DNA of 43,830 nt from Planosporangium thailandense (GTDB taxonomy: Bacteria; Actinomycetota; Actinomycetes; Mycobacteriales; Micromonosporaceae), in the NCBI RefSeq assembly GCF_011947195.1, contig NZ_JAATVY010000040.1:1-43830 (forward strand), read 5' to 3'. A model generated the notes under the pieces. That model was not told the DNA's origin, did no database searches, and worked only from the letters and a program-made list of their open reading frames with translations. Below are positions 1-8,436 of this stretch, in pieces. The first letter of the stretch is position 1. Each line of letters starts with the position of its first letter. Position numbers and translations under genes: made by a program.

Positions 1-175
1 TCAGATCGGTCGGTCGGGCCGCCTCGGGCTCAACCTCTGTCACCCGCCACCCCACCTCGCCCTGCACGACCGCCCTGTACCTGTCGGCGCCACCGCCGCC
101 CGAAATGTCACGCTCCGCCGTGGGTGCGGCGTCCGCGCGCTGAGCCATCGATGTCGCGTTGGTGGGCTGAATCAT
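1..175 (-). CDS. Partial hypothetical protein running off the left edge
   Basis: A minus-strand frame stays open from an ATG at 173-175 to the window edge (about 58 codons), and third positions are mostly G or C. A second in-frame ATG lies at 146-148. The visible residues begin MIQPTNATSMAQRADAAP and include a Gly run and an acidic segment; no domain is recognisable. It follows the 249-737 gene on the same strand by about 75 bp, so the two may be co-transcribed. An SD-like GGAGGTGA at 217-224 is too far upstream to fix either start. The gene is incomplete and could be a chance open frame. Confidence 0.4.
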   Translation of the reverse strand, partial: MIQPTNATSMAQRADAAPTAERDISGGGGADRYRAVVQGEVGWRVTEVEPEAARPTDL

Positions 176-248
176 GCCGGCGGCCGAGCGGTAGACCACG
201 CCGGGACGAGGTGATGTCACCTCCGTCACCGGTCGGCCCGCCGCTGGA

Positions 249-737
249 TCACCGGCTGGACGCAACGGCGTATCCGGTCGCCGCACCCACGGGCACGGCC
301 GGCTGCGCGGATCCGAGGGGCTCGCTGCGGCGGCGCAGCCAGCCCGCCGCGATGACCCGGCACGACCGCTGTCGCGGCGGGTACGCCACGTCCAGGTCCC
401 CGACCGGGATCCCTGCGGTGACCGGGTGCTCGACGGTGCCGCACACCTCGGACGCCGGGCTCTCCGCCGATGCCGCACGCTCGTCGTCGCGTACGGCCCG
501 CTCGTCGGCCATCAGCTCTTCCTCCGGTCGGCCGCGCTCGGCAAGCACAGTGCGCAGGAGGCCGGTGAGCGCGAGCCCGGCCAACTCGTCAGCCACGTCG
601 GGGGTGAGACCATCGACGAACGATCGCCGGCCCTTCTCGGTGCCCAGCTCGCCGCCCGCGGCCTCCCAGACGTCCATGGCGCTGAGCACGTTGCGTAGCT
701 CGGCCACATCCGCCAGTAGTGTGGGCTTCTTGGTCAT
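249..737 (-). CDS. Hypothetical protein, 162 aa
   Basis: The start is the ATG at 735-737, preceded by a near-perfect Shine-Dalgarno (GTCAGGAGGTGG) at about 4 nt spacing. That is why I take this internal start and not the longer open frame running upstream antisense to the next gene. The protein begins MTKKPTLLADVAELRNVLSA. Its first 75 residues look helical (VADELAGLALTGLLRTVLAERG). An acidic/Ala-rich middle and a basic tail with one Cys-Arg-Val segment follow. There is no signal peptide or membrane segment. I do not recognise the family. It may be co-transcribed with the edge gene at 1-175. Confidence 0.6.
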   Translation of the reverse strand: MTKKPTLLADVAELRNVLSAMDVWEAAGGELGTEKGRRSFVDGLTPDVADELAGLALTGLLRTVLAERGRPEEELMADERAVRDDERAASAESPASEVCGTVEHPVTAGIPVGDLDVAYPPRQRSCRVIAAGWLRRRSEPLGSAQPAVPVGAATGYAVASSR

Positions 738-1031
738 TTGTCCACCTCCTGACACGTCTAGCGGTGCCGCTCCCGCAGATGTCACAGCGGGTACCTCGAA
801 CGGGTGAACGGGCGCCGCTGACCAGCGACAACGGCGCGTGCCGGCCCCCGTGCGGGGCGGCAGCGCGCCACGCCGCGCGGCGGTCCGGCACCGGGGTGTC
901 CATGACGGGCCGCGCCGCCGCTCGCAGTGCTGGCGGACACCCCAACCGCAACCGGATCGACATGCCGTGGGCAACCCGGTCGGCCTAGCGTGGTGACGCT
1001 GGCGTTGTGCGGACGTCGACGCCGACGAACG

Positions 1032-2771
1032 ATGCGAGGGGCAGTGGACACGGCTGTGCGGGCAGTGGTGACGGGGGAGACCGGAAACCCGGTCGGCCCC
1101 GCCATCGGCGTGCCCGCGGCCGTCGCCGGCCGCGCGCTGTCGACGCCGTCGCCGACGGTCGAGCCCGCAGCGGTGGCGACCCTGTCGGTGTCGCCGCAGG
1201 ACGTGCTGGCGCTGTCCGTGTCCACACCGCAGGTGGAAGCCGCGCTGGCGGCGGGGTTGGCGGCGATGGAGATGGTCCCTACCGACGAGTTCCGGACGGT
1301 CGCCGAGCCGGCGCGGCACGCCGAGCGGCTCGCCGCCGACCTGGGCCGGACCGACCTGGAGATGCGCGCGCGACTGGTCCAGGCCGACGTGCTCCGCCGC
1401 GAGGGTGACGCGGTCTCGTCGGGCCGTATCGCGCATGAGGTGAACGCCTGGGCGGTCGAGCGAGGCGACGCCTATCTGCAGGCCCGCAGTCACATGCTGT
1501 TGGCGCTGTTCTTCCGGCACGTCGGTGACCTGGCCGACGCGCTCGGGCACGCGGTGCAGGCGGTGGCGCGGACCGGCGACGAGGTCCCCGCGCGCATCCG
1601 CGCCCGGCACCTGTCGGTGCTGGCGATGGTGCTCCACGAGAACGGCTCGTCGGGCGAGGCCCGCCAGCGCGCCGAGGAGGCGCTCGCCGTAGCGACCGCC
1701 GCCGGCGACGACGAGATGATGCTGCAGGTCCTCAACAACCTGGCCTACAGCGCGTACGACGACGGTGACCGCGAGCGGGCGCAGAACTTCATCAGCGAGA
1801 TCCGGGCGATCAGCGCCCGGTGCGGGCTCACGTTGGGCGCCCATGTGCTAGACACCATCGCCCGGGTGGAGATGGCCGAAGGCCGGTACGCGGGGGCGGA
1901 GGAGACCCTGCGGCCCATCCTGGACGGCTCCGCGCGGCACCTGGTCAGCGAGGCCGTGTCGCTGGCCGGCTGCCTGCTGACCGTCGCCGAGGCGCAGCGG
2001 CTGCGTGGCGCGTTCGACGTCGCCCAGGCGACTCTCGACCGGGCGGCTGCGGTGTGCGAGGAGCGCGGGATCGCGTCCTATGCGGCGCAGGTCCGCGAGG
2101 AGCGGGCCGAGCTGTACGCGGCCATCGGACTTTTCCGTGAGGCGTACGAGGAGTACCTGCTCTTCCACGCCGAGTCCCAGGCGTTGCAGTCGGCCGAGCG
2201 CGAGGCCCGGGCGCGGGCGCTGCAGGCGGTGTTCGAGACCGAGGAGGCGCGGCGGGAGAGCACGCGCTTCCGCGAGCTGGCCGAGCGGGATGCGCTGACC
2301 GGTTTGTACAACCGCCGGTACGTCGACGAGCACCTTGGCGCGCTGCTTGAGCGGGCGCCGTTGTCGGTGGCGCTGGTCGATCTCGACCACTTCAAGCGGG
2401 TCAACGACACGCTGTCGCACGCCGCGGGTGACCTTGTGCTCCAGGAGGTGGCCGGTCTGCTGGCCGAAGCGGCGGCAGACACGGCGGCCGGTGGTGCGGT
2501 CGCCGCCCGGCTCGGTGGGGAGGAGTTCCTGCTCATCTTCCCCGAGACGGACGCCGTCGAGGCGGCCCGCCGGTGTGAGCGGGTGCGCCGGGCGATCGGT
2601 GAGCATTCGTGGGGGCCGGTGACCGGCGAGCTGCCGGTGACGGCGAGTATCGGGGTCAGTACGGCCATCGACGGGCGGATCACCCCATCGGCGCTGCTGG
2701 CGCAGGCCGACCGGAACCTGTACGCGGCCAAGCGCGCCGGCCGCAACCGGGTCGTCGCCGATCCCGCCTGA
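1032..2771 (+). CDS. TPR-repeat diguanylate cyclase (GGDEF), 579 aa
   Basis: Cytosolic GGDEF enzyme predicted to make cyclic di-GMP from two GTP. About residues 60-390 are helical TPR-like repeats, with recurring Ala/Leu/Tyr helix pairs such as ALAVATAAGDDEMMLQVLNN. The cyclase domain spans about 415-579, with the metal-binding DLDHFKRVND segment and an active-site GGEEF at residues 495-499. The position of the inhibitory I-site (RxxD, five residues before GGEEF) reads AGGA, so product feedback is probably absent. There is no signal peptide or membrane helix; the TPR part presumably receives a protein signal. I chose the ATG at 1032 because the 35 upstream codons look non-coding; a GTG at 1044 is possible. 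The protein has the same architecture as the one at 34750-36438 and shares the C-terminal NLYAAKRAGR segment. Confidence 0.88.
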   Translation: MRGAVDTAVRAVVTGETGNPVGPAIGVPAAVAGRALSTPSPTVEPAAVATLSVSPQDVLALSVSTPQVEAALAAGLAAMEMVPTDEFRTVAEPARHAERLAADLGRTDLEMRARLVQADVLRREGDAVSSGRIAHEVNAWAVERGDAYLQARSHMLLALFFRHVGDLADALGHAVQAVARTGDEVPARIRARHLSVLAMVLHENGSSGEARQRAEEALAVATAAGDDEMMLQVLNNLAYSAYDDGDRERAQNFISEIRAISARCGLTLGAHVLDTIARVEMAEGRYAGAEETLRPILDGSARHLVSEAVSLAGCLLTVAEAQRLRGAFDVAQATLDRAAAVCEERGIASYAAQVREERAELYAAIGLFREAYEEYLLFHAESQALQSAEREARARALQAVFETEEARRESTRFRELAERDALTGLYNRRYVDEHLGALLERAPLSVALVDLDHFKRVNDTLSHAAGDLVLQEVAGLLAEAAADTAAGGAVAARLGGEEFLLIFPETDAVEAARRCERVRRAIGEHSWGPVTGELPVTASIGVSTAIDGRITPSALLAQADRNLYAAKRAGRNRVVADPA

Positions 2772-3148
2772 CGGCGCAGCCACCGCCCGATCGGCCCATC
2801 CCGGGTCGGCTTTCCAGGCGTACGAATCGGCTGAGAGCGCGCGGGCACGCGATCGCCGAGCGTCGCACACGTTCGCGGCGGTCGTCCGGTCGGCGGCGGA
2901 GTTGGCCCGTCGGGGTTCGTCGCGGTCGACCTGGACGCAGCCGTACGGCCGGAATACGCCACCAACCGGCCAGCCGCCGGTCAGGTGGGCGGGGTCCACC
3001 TCGTCACCGCCCGGTCGGCCACATGCTGGCCGGTTGCCGACGTCCGCCTGATGACGGTGCCCGAAGATGCGACGACACCCGGGGTCACTCATGGTTACCG
3101 TGGCTGACAGTGACAGAACAGCTGCAATCGGACAGATAGGGGCCGACG
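2772..3148 (+). other. 377-bp gap with a possible frame-broken coding remnant
   Basis: No intact gene fits here. On the plus strand a stretch at about 2812-2922 reads as coding-like sequence (HTFAAVVRSAAELARRG). The reading appears to continue in the next frame (FVAVDLDAAVRPEYATN) to a TGA just before 3110, as if one G were missing from a G run near 2926. Third positions are G/C-rich in both pieces. The antisense strand is also open, so this is suggestive only. The 3' part must hold the promoter of the STAS gene. Confidence 0.25.
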
Positions 3149-3508
3149 ATGACAATCGCGAACAAGGTCGCTCACGCTGGTCCTATTGCCTTCTCCCAGA
3201 GCCGCGACGGTGACGGCACGGTGCGTCTCGCCGTCTCCGGCGAGCTCGACATCTACACCGCGCCCCGGCTCCGCGAGCCGATCGAGGACATCCTGGCGGA
3301 TCCGGACACCACCCGCCTCATGGTGGACTTCGCGCACCTCGACTACATCGACTGCACCGGCATCTCGGTCCTGATCTCCGGCCGGAGGCTGGCGCAGCGG
3401 CTCGGGGCCCGCTTCGGCGTGGTCAACCTGCGTGGCCAGGTCCTGCGCGTGTTCAACGTGCTGTCCCTGGAGCATGTGCTCGCGCCCGACGCGCAGGCCT
3501 GCTCCTGA
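3149..3508 (+). CDS. STAS-domain anti-sigma factor antagonist, 119 aa
   Basis: A single STAS domain of the SpoIIAA/RsbV/BldG family spans about residues 14-110. These proteins bind an anti-sigma kinase and release a sigma factor; phosphorylation at a D-S-[ST]-G motif turns them off. Here the motif reads Y-I-D-C-T-G (about residues 69-74). The first hydroxyl position is Cys and only Thr remains, so phospho-control may differ. The beta strand VRLAVSGELDIYTAPRL and the helix after the motif fit the family. The start ATG is at 3149. No cognate anti-sigma kinase is adjacent, so the partner is encoded elsewhere. The gene is convergent with the pyruvate oxidase gene, with a 36-bp gap. Confidence 0.9.
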   Translation: MTIANKVAHAGPIAFSQSRDGDGTVRLAVSGELDIYTAPRLREPIEDILADPDTTRLMVDFAHLDYIDCTGISVLISGRRLAQRLGARFGVVNLRGQVLRVFNVLSLEHVLAPDAQACS

Positions 3509-3544
3509 GGGGTTCCCGCCACCGGAAGCCCGGGGCCCGTCCGC

Positions 3545-5287
3545 TCAGGGGCGGGGCAGGTTCCTGATGTTGCTGCGGGCCATGTCGAGCGCCGCGTCGA
3601 TGTCCCCGGACAGCACGATCTTGCTGAACGCGAGCCCGAACCCTTTGACCTGGCCGGCCGTGATTCTCGGCGGCATGGACAGCGCGTTCGGGTCGGTGAG
3701 CACGTCGACGAGCGCCGGGCCGGGGATGGCGAGCGCCTCCCGCAGCGCGTCGCGTACGTCGGCCGGGTCCTCCACCCGGATACCGGTCGCGCCGGCGGCC
3801 CGCGCGATCGCGGCGAAGTCGGGGTTCGACAGCCCGGTCTCGTAGGGCTTCAGGCCGGCGACCATCATCTCGAGCTCGACCATGCCCCACGAGCTGTTGT
3901 CGAAGACGACGACCTTCACGGGCAGGTCGTACTGGAGCAGCGTCACGAAGTCGCCCATGAGCATCGTGAAGCCGCCGTCCCCGCTCATGGAGACGACCTG
4001 CCGGTCGCGGTCGGCCACCTGCGCGCCGATCGCCTGGGGCAGGGCGTTCGCCATCGAGCCGTGGTTGAACGAGCCGATGATGCGGCGACCCCGGCGCGGG
4101 TGGAGGTGGCGGGCCGCCCATACGGTGCACATCCCGGTGTCGACGGTGAAGACCGCGTCGTCGGTGGCCAGCTCGTCGAGGGTGGCGGCCACCTGTTCGG
4201 GGTGGATCGGCCGCCGGCCCTCGACGCCGTGGGCGTAGGCGTTGACCCGGTCCATCAGCTGCCGGTGCCGCTGCAGCATCCGGTCGAGGAACGAACGGTC
4301 GGTCTTTTCGGCGACCCGGGGCAGCAGCGCGGCGATCGTCTCCTTGACATCACCCCACACGCCGAGGTCCAGCCGGGAGCGCCGGCCCAGCCGCTCGCGC
4401 GCGATGTCGACCTGGACCACCTTCGGCTTGGTCGGCATGAACTGTACGTACGGGAAGTCGGTGCCGAGCAGCACCAGCAGGTCGCACTCGAACATGGCGT
4501 CGTAGCAGGCGCCGTAGCCGAGCAGCCCGCTCATCCCCACGGCGTACGGGTTGTCCGACTCGATCCACTCCTTGCCGCGCAGGGAGTACCCGATGGGGGC
4601 CTTGAGCCGGTCGGCGAGCGCGAGCACCTCGTCACGGGCGCCGGCCACCCCCCGCCCGCAGAACAGGGTGACGCGGTGCGCCCGGTCGACCAGGTCGACG
4701 AACTCGTCGAGCACCGCCCGGGACGGGCACGCCGTCGGGCGCTGGCCGAGCCGGTACGTATGCTCCAGGTACGCGGCGCTGGCCTCCTTGCCGGCCACGT
4801 CGCCCGGCAGCGCGACGACGGAGACCCCACCCCGGCCGATGCTTTCCTGGACCGCGATCTGGGCGACCCGTGGCAGCTGCTCGGCCCGGGTGACGACGCC
4901 GCAGTAGTAGCTGCAGTCGGCGAACAGCTGGGACGGGTTGGTCTCCTGGAAGTAGCCGGTGCCGAGCTCGGTGCTCGGGATGTGGGCGGCCAGCGCGACG
5001 ACCGGCGCCATGCTCCGGTGCGCGTCGTAAAGGCCGTTGACCAGGTGGACGTGGCCGGGCCCGGCGCTGCCGGCGCAGGCCGCGAGCCGGCCGGTGAGCT
5101 GGGCCTCCGCGCCGGCGGCGAACGCGCCCGTCTCCTCGTGGCGTACCGACACCCAGTTGATGTCGGCGTGGCGGCGCACCGAGTCCACGATCGGGTTGAG
5201 GCTGTCGCCCACCACGCCGTACATGGTGCGGACGCCGGCGGCGAGCAGGATTTCGATGAACTGGTCGGCGACGGTGCGTCTGGCCAT
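3545..5287 (-). CDS. poxB: Pyruvate dehydrogenase (quinone)/pyruvate oxidase, PoxB type, 580 aa
   Basis: Thiamine-diphosphate flavoenzyme predicted to convert pyruvate to acetate and CO2 and pass electrons to the quinone pool. The N-terminal TPP-Pyr domain has the catalytic-Glu region (VSVRHEETGAFAAGAEAQ) and the PoxB-like stretch CAGSAGPGHVHLVNGLYDAH. The FAD-binding middle domain follows. The C-terminal domain has the TPP motif GDG at about 436-438 with the matching Asn (FDNSSWGM) about 27 residues later. Length matches E. coli PoxB (572 aa), and HIPSTELGTGYFQETNP is strongly PoxB-like, favouring it over acetolactate synthase. I chose the ATG at 5285-5287 because it has an AAGGTGG SD; the longer frame upstream lacks one. 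An amphipathic C-terminal lipid-binding tail is plausible but not certain. Confidence 0.9.
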   Translation of the reverse strand: MARRTVADQFIEILLAAGVRTMYGVVGDSLNPIVDSVRRHADINWVSVRHEETGAFAAGAEAQLTGRLAACAGSAGPGHVHLVNGLYDAHRSMAPVVALAAHIPSTELGTGYFQETNPSQLFADCSYYCGVVTRAEQLPRVAQIAVQESIGRGGVSVVALPGDVAGKEASAAYLEHTYRLGQRPTACPSRAVLDEFVDLVDRAHRVTLFCGRGVAGARDEVLALADRLKAPIGYSLRGKEWIESDNPYAVGMSGLLGYGACYDAMFECDLLVLLGTDFPYVQFMPTKPKVVQVDIARERLGRRSRLDLGVWGDVKETIAALLPRVAEKTDRSFLDRMLQRHRQLMDRVNAYAHGVEGRRPIHPEQVAATLDELATDDAVFTVDTGMCTVWAARHLHPRRGRRIIGSFNHGSMANALPQAIGAQVADRDRQVVSMSGDGGFTMLMGDFVTLLQYDLPVKVVVFDNSSWGMVELEMMVAGLKPYETGLSNPDFAAIARAAGATGIRVEDPADVRDALREALAIPGPALVDVLTDPNALSMPPRITAGQVKGFGLAFSKIVLSGDIDAALDMARSNIRNLPRP

Positions 5288-5370
5288 GACGACCACCTTC
5301 AGCAGCGGACGGTGCGGTCGGCGACGCCCGGCGCCGCCGGTACACCCTTCCCGGCGCCGCCGCACCTAAC

Positions 5371-5448
5371 CCGGCCTACCGCACCCCCGGCCTACCGCAC
5401 CCCCGGCCTACCGCACCCCCGGCCTACGGCACCCCCGGTCTACGACGG
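5371..5448. repeat. 16-bp tandem repeat at the stop of the TIGR03086 gene
   Basis: Unit CCGGCCTACCGCACCC begins at 5371, 5387, 5403 and 5419 (one mismatch in the fourth copy). A partial fifth copy at 5435-5448 contains the TAG stop of the minus-strand gene that ends at 5440. Each copy carries CTA (TAG on the minus strand). Confidence 0.95.
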
Positions 5449-6057
5449 GCGCCGACCGAGGAACGCGACCAGCCGGTCCGCCGGGCCGGCCAGCGGCGAC
5501 ACGTCGACGGGTGGGGCGAAGCGGACAGGCCGGTCGTCGTCGGTGACGAAGAGGGGCGACAGCTCCAACAGCTCCTCGGCCAGGGGCGCCGGAATCGGGT
5601 GGTGGCGGCCGCACGCCCGGGCAACGTCCCATCCGTGTACCGCGATCTCGATGGCCCCGGTGGTCGTCACGATGCCGCCCGTGAGCGGGTAGCCGGCGAC
5701 GGAAACGGTGTGGCGGCGGTCCACGGCGGTCCAGGCGCCGAGCAGGTGGCGCGCCCGGTCGCGCAGGACGGCCGTCGGATCGGCGGGGGAGCCGTGGCCG
5801 GCGGCGGCCGCGCCGAGGTCGGTCCGTCCGACCCCGGAAGCCACGTCCACCCGTCCGGCGCCGATCGCCTCCTCCAGCGCCAGGAGCGAGTCGTCCAGGT
5901 GGGCCAGCAGGGTGCGCAGGTCCCAGCGGCGGCAGGGGGTCCGGTACGGCAGGGCCGCCGGCGTGACCCCGTGCAGGCTACCCAGGGTGTAGCTGATCGC
6001 CCGCTCCAGGAGAGTGACGCCCCCGGTCAGCGCCGTCGCCGCCGGTCCGCCGATCAT
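5440..6057 (-). CDS. TIGR03086-type DinB/mycothiol-isomerase-like protein, 205 aa
   Basis: Member of the actinobacterial TIGR03086 / maleylpyruvate-isomerase N-terminal-like (DinB) group: four-helix-bundle proteins with metal-binding His residues, some using mycothiol. Characteristic pieces are WDLRTLLAHLDDSLLALEEAI near residue 45, a central AVDRRHTV segment, and AIEIAVHGWDVARACGR near residue 140. The latter two supply His residues for a metal site. The ATG at 6055-6057 overlaps the stop of the sigma-factor gene as ATGA, so translation is coupled and the protein probably belongs to the regulon or function of that sigma factor. The exact reaction is unknown. Confidence 0.85.
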   Translation of the reverse strand: MIGGPAATALTGGVTLLERAISYTLGSLHGVTPAALPYRTPCRRWDLRTLLAHLDDSLLALEEAIGAGRVDVASGVGRTDLGAAAAGHGSPADPTAVLRDRARHLLGAWTAVDRRHTVSVAGYPLTGGIVTTTGAIEIAVHGWDVARACGRHHPIPAPLAEELLELSPLFVTDDDRPVRFAPPVDVSPLAGPADRLVAFLGRRPS

Positions 6058-7118
6058 CGCTGGTCCGGTGCCGGCGAGCCGGCTGTCGCGGTGGCGGGCC
6101 GGCTGTCCGGCCGGTCGTCGTGCCGGCTCTCCGACCGGTCCGCGGGCAGGCGGTCCGGCAGCCCGAAGGTCGCGAACAGGCGGACGTCGAAGAAGGACGC
6201 CACGTGGGTGACGCCGTCTTTGCCGAGGGTGAGTACCGGCAGGTTGAACGGCAGGTAGGTACCGTCCGGGCCGCGCATGTACAGGCCGAACGCCGGTTGG
6301 CCGTTCGCCCGGGTCGGTACCAGTCGCATGTCTCCGGGGCCCCGGGCCGGGCAGTGCGTGTCGACGAGTCGGGCGATGGCCTCGGCGCCCCGGTACCAGG
6401 AGGTGAAGGGCGGCATCTCCCAGACCGCGTCCTTGGTGAACAGCTCCACGATGCCGGCGATGTCCTTGGCCTCAAAGGCCGCGACGTACCGGTCGAGCAG
6501 TTCGCGCTGCTCCGGCTCGGTGGGCTCGACGATCTCCTCCTCCGTCAGGCCGGCCCGGTCGAGCTGGGCACGGGCGCGCTGGAGGATGCTGTTGACGGCG
6601 GTCGTCGTGGTGTCGAGCAGTTCGGCGACCTCCGCGGCCCGCCACTTCAGCACGTCCCGCAGGAGCAGCACGGCCCGCTGGCGGGGCGGCAGGTACTGCA
6701 GGGCGGCGATCATGGCCAACCGGACGCTCTGCCGGGCGGCGACGACCGCGGCTGGATCGGTCGTCTCGGCGGCGACCAGAGCGTCGGGCAACGGCTCCAG
6801 CCACGGCACCTCCGGCTGGTCGACCAGGGGGTCGCCGGGATCGGCGTTCGGCCCGCCGAGCCCGGTCGGCAGCGGCCTCCTGCCGCGGCTCTCCAGCGCG
6901 GTCAGGCAGGCCCGGGTGGCGATCCGGTACAGCCAGGTACGAAGCGACGACCGGCCCTCGAACCGGTCGTACGCGCGCCACGCCCGCAGATAGGTCTCCT
7001 GGACCAGATCCTCGGCGTCGTGCACCGAGCCGAGCATGCGGTAGCAGTGCGCCAGCAGTTCGCGCCGGTACGGGTCGGCCTGACGCAGGAAGTCCTCGTC
7101 CGCCGGGTTGTCTGCCAT
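6054..7118 (-). CDS. sigG: ECF sigma factor with SnoaL-like C-terminal domain (SigG/TIGR02960 type), 354 aa
   Basis: Sigma-70 region 2 spans about residues 10-85 (RRELLAHCYRMLGSVHDAEDLVQETYLRAWRAYD in part) and region 4 about 125-180 (LQYLPPRQRAVLLLRDVLKW, then a helix-turn-helix). A SnoaL-like domain of about 110 residues follows (RYVAAFEAKDIAGIVELFTKDAVWEMPP). This layout matches the TIGR02960 family that includes mycobacterial SigG; the SnoaL domain is thought to tune activity in place of a separate anti-sigma factor. I chose the ATG at 7116-7118 because AAGGA lies 8 nt upstream; an ATG at 7151 is possible. The tail after about residue 325 is Asp/Arg/Ser-rich and probably disordered. The gene is divergent from the ArsC-like gene. 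Confidence 0.9.
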   Translation of the reverse strand: MADNPADEDFLRQADPYRRELLAHCYRMLGSVHDAEDLVQETYLRAWRAYDRFEGRSSLRTWLYRIATRACLTALESRGRRPLPTGLGGPNADPGDPLVDQPEVPWLEPLPDALVAAETTDPAAVVAARQSVRLAMIAALQYLPPRQRAVLLLRDVLKWRAAEVAELLDTTTTAVNSILQRARAQLDRAGLTEEEIVEPTEPEQRELLDRYVAAFEAKDIAGIVELFTKDAVWEMPPFTSWYRGAEAIARLVDTHCPARGPGDMRLVPTRANGQPAFGLYMRGPDGTYLPFNLPVLTLGKDGVTHVASFFDVRLFATFGLPDRLPADRSESRHDDRPDSRPATATAGSPAPDQR

Positions 7119-7241
7119 AGCCACGATCCTTGTCGCCGGAGATGCTGTCACATCTGTTGACCCGGGAGCGGGTGGGAACTCATCGCCGTCAGCTTTCCAT
7201 CGACATAGTGGACCAGAATCCCGCCTGGGAGGATCCCCGTC

Positions 7242-7613
7242 ATGGAGCTGTGGAACAACCCGTCGTGCTCGAAGTGCGCGGCCGCTCGGACGACGTTGAC
7301 GCAGGCGGGGGTGCCGTTCCGGCTCCGCGCCTACCTGGAGCAGGCGCCGACCGCCGCGGAGTTGACCGAGGTGCTGCGTCGGCTCGGCGCGCGGCCGTGG
7401 GACATCTGCCGGCTGGGCGAGCCCGCGGCGACGGCCCGCGGGATGGCTCAGTGGCCCCGGGAGGAGGCGGACGTCCAGCGGTGGATCGAGGCGATGGTCG
7501 AGGCGCCCGAACTCATCCAGCGCCCGATCCTGCTACTCGACGACGGTTCCGCCGTCGTCGGCCGTACTCCCGAGGCGCTGGCGGAGGTCGTGCGGCGGGC
7601 GCGGCGCGGGTAG
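7242..7613 (+). CDS. ArsC/Spx-family thioredoxin-fold protein, 123 aa
   Basis: Single ArsC/Spx/YffB-type domain starting MELWNNPSCSKC. Both cysteines of a CxxC are at residues 9-12. The conserved RPI segment (LIQRPILLLDDG) near residue 91 has the Arg used for oxyanion or substrate contact. The partial match to arsenate reductase (single catalytic Cys) and the CxxC make either a reductase or an Spx-like redox protein possible. There is no arsenic operon nearby, so an arsenic role is not supported by context. A GGGAGGA-type SD precedes the ATG. The 123-bp spacer to the divergent sigma-factor gene is shared promoter space. Confidence 0.85.
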   Translation: MELWNNPSCSKCAAARTTLTQAGVPFRLRAYLEQAPTAAELTEVLRRLGARPWDICRLGEPAATARGMAQWPREEADVQRWIEAMVEAPELIQRPILLLDDGSAVVGRTPEALAEVVRRARRG

Positions 7614-7656
7614 CCGGCGCCGTGGCCCGGCCGGCGGCGGTCAGTGCTCGTCGCCG

Positions 7657-7959
7657 TCAGTGCTCGTCGTAGTGCTCTTCATGGGCGGCGTGCCGATGGG
7701 CGCCGTGCAGGTAGTCGACGTGGTCGCCGTGCTGGACCCGATCGTGCCCGCAGCCGTCGCCGTGAGTGTGCTCATGCTCCTCGGCCCGTACGTGCTGATC
7801 GAGGTCGCGCTCGTCGTAGTGCCCTTCGTGCGCGTGGTGGACACGGCCGTCGTGCAGGTAGTCGACGTGGTCGCCGTGCGGCACGCTGGCGTGCCCGCAG
7901 TTCTCACCGTGTTCGTGGTCGTGTCCGGCGAGCGGTTGGTGCCCGGATGCGGCCGTCAT
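7657..7959 (-). CDS. Histidine-rich metal-binding protein, 100 aa, internally duplicated
   Basis: About a quarter of the residues are His. Two similar halves each contain a HGDHVDYLH core followed by a HHAHEGHYDE-like segment, and each has one Cys in G-[DE]-[GN]-C-G-H. There is no signal peptide or membrane segment, so this is probably a cytosolic Zn/Ni/Co buffer or chaperone. Small actinobacterial proteins with one copy of this module are known to me; I infer that this is a tandem fusion of two. The ATG at 7957-7959 has a GGGGAG SD; the longer frame upstream adds a basic stretch without an SD. No metal transporter lies next to it. Confidence 0.8.
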   Translation of the reverse strand: MTAASGHQPLAGHDHEHGENCGHASVPHGDHVDYLHDGRVHHAHEGHYDERDLDQHVRAEEHEHTHGDGCGHDRVQHGDHVDYLHGAHRHAAHEEHYDEH

Positions 7960-8436
7960 CGGTCTCCCCTTCCGGTGCTGGTACGTGGTGGTGGTACGTG
8001 GTGGTGCTGTGACCGGTCGGGTACCCGCCCCGGTGACGCCCACACGGGAACGCCGCACGCTTTGCCGGGCCGTACGCGGGACGTCGCCACCCGTTTACAT
8101 CGGGGGCGGTACGTGATGATGTGGTGACGGGCGGAGTTTCGAGCGGCGGCGCCGGGTAGGCGTGACCGGGTTCGGTTCCGCCCGGGCAACGGCGAGCACG
8201 GATGCGCCGGGGCGGGCCGGCATCACCGCGGTGTGCGGGCCGCCCGGGTCGCGCCGGGTTCGGCAAGTGGTCAGCGATACTCGATTAGTTAGTGATGCTA
8301 ATGTCGTGTTATCTGTCCTGCGTGGCGGCGGTGAGCGCGCCGCACCACCGGCGCCGCGAGGTTGTCGTGCCGCGCGGGCGGGGGATGCGCGAGTGGAGCC
8401 GCCGAGGCCGCCCCCGGCGGTGTGCGGGGAGGATTT
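7960..8436. promoter_or_regulatory. 477-bp divergent intergenic region with an AT-rich promoter-like patch
   Basis: No convincing gene. The patch 8280-8315 is far richer in A and T than its surroundings. It holds an inverted repeat ATTAG-N9-CTAAT (8284-8288, 8298-8302), resembling a MarR-type operator, followed by TTATCT at 8309-8314 as a possible -10 for the methyltransferase gene. This would give a leader of more than 100 nt. Confidence 0.45.
7979..8004. repeat. 13-bp direct repeat upstream of the His-rich gene
   Basis: TGGTACGTGGTGG occurs twice in tandem (7979-7991, 7992-8004), just upstream of the SD of the His-rich gene. Confidence 0.85.

Noticed and set aside
738-1844. Upstream extension of the 249-737 frame to a 531-codon minus-strand ORF
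   Set aside because: It is antisense to the GGDEF gene, has Arg/His-rich filler composition, and the strong SD sits at 735-737.
4061-5692. 543-codon plus-strand ORF
   Set aside because: Shadow of the pyruvate oxidase and TIGR03086 genes; no recognisable domain and biased filler composition.
7174-7179. ECF-type -35 (GGGAAC) before the ArsC-like gene
   Set aside because: No convincing -10 partner at the right spacing, so not listed as a promoter.
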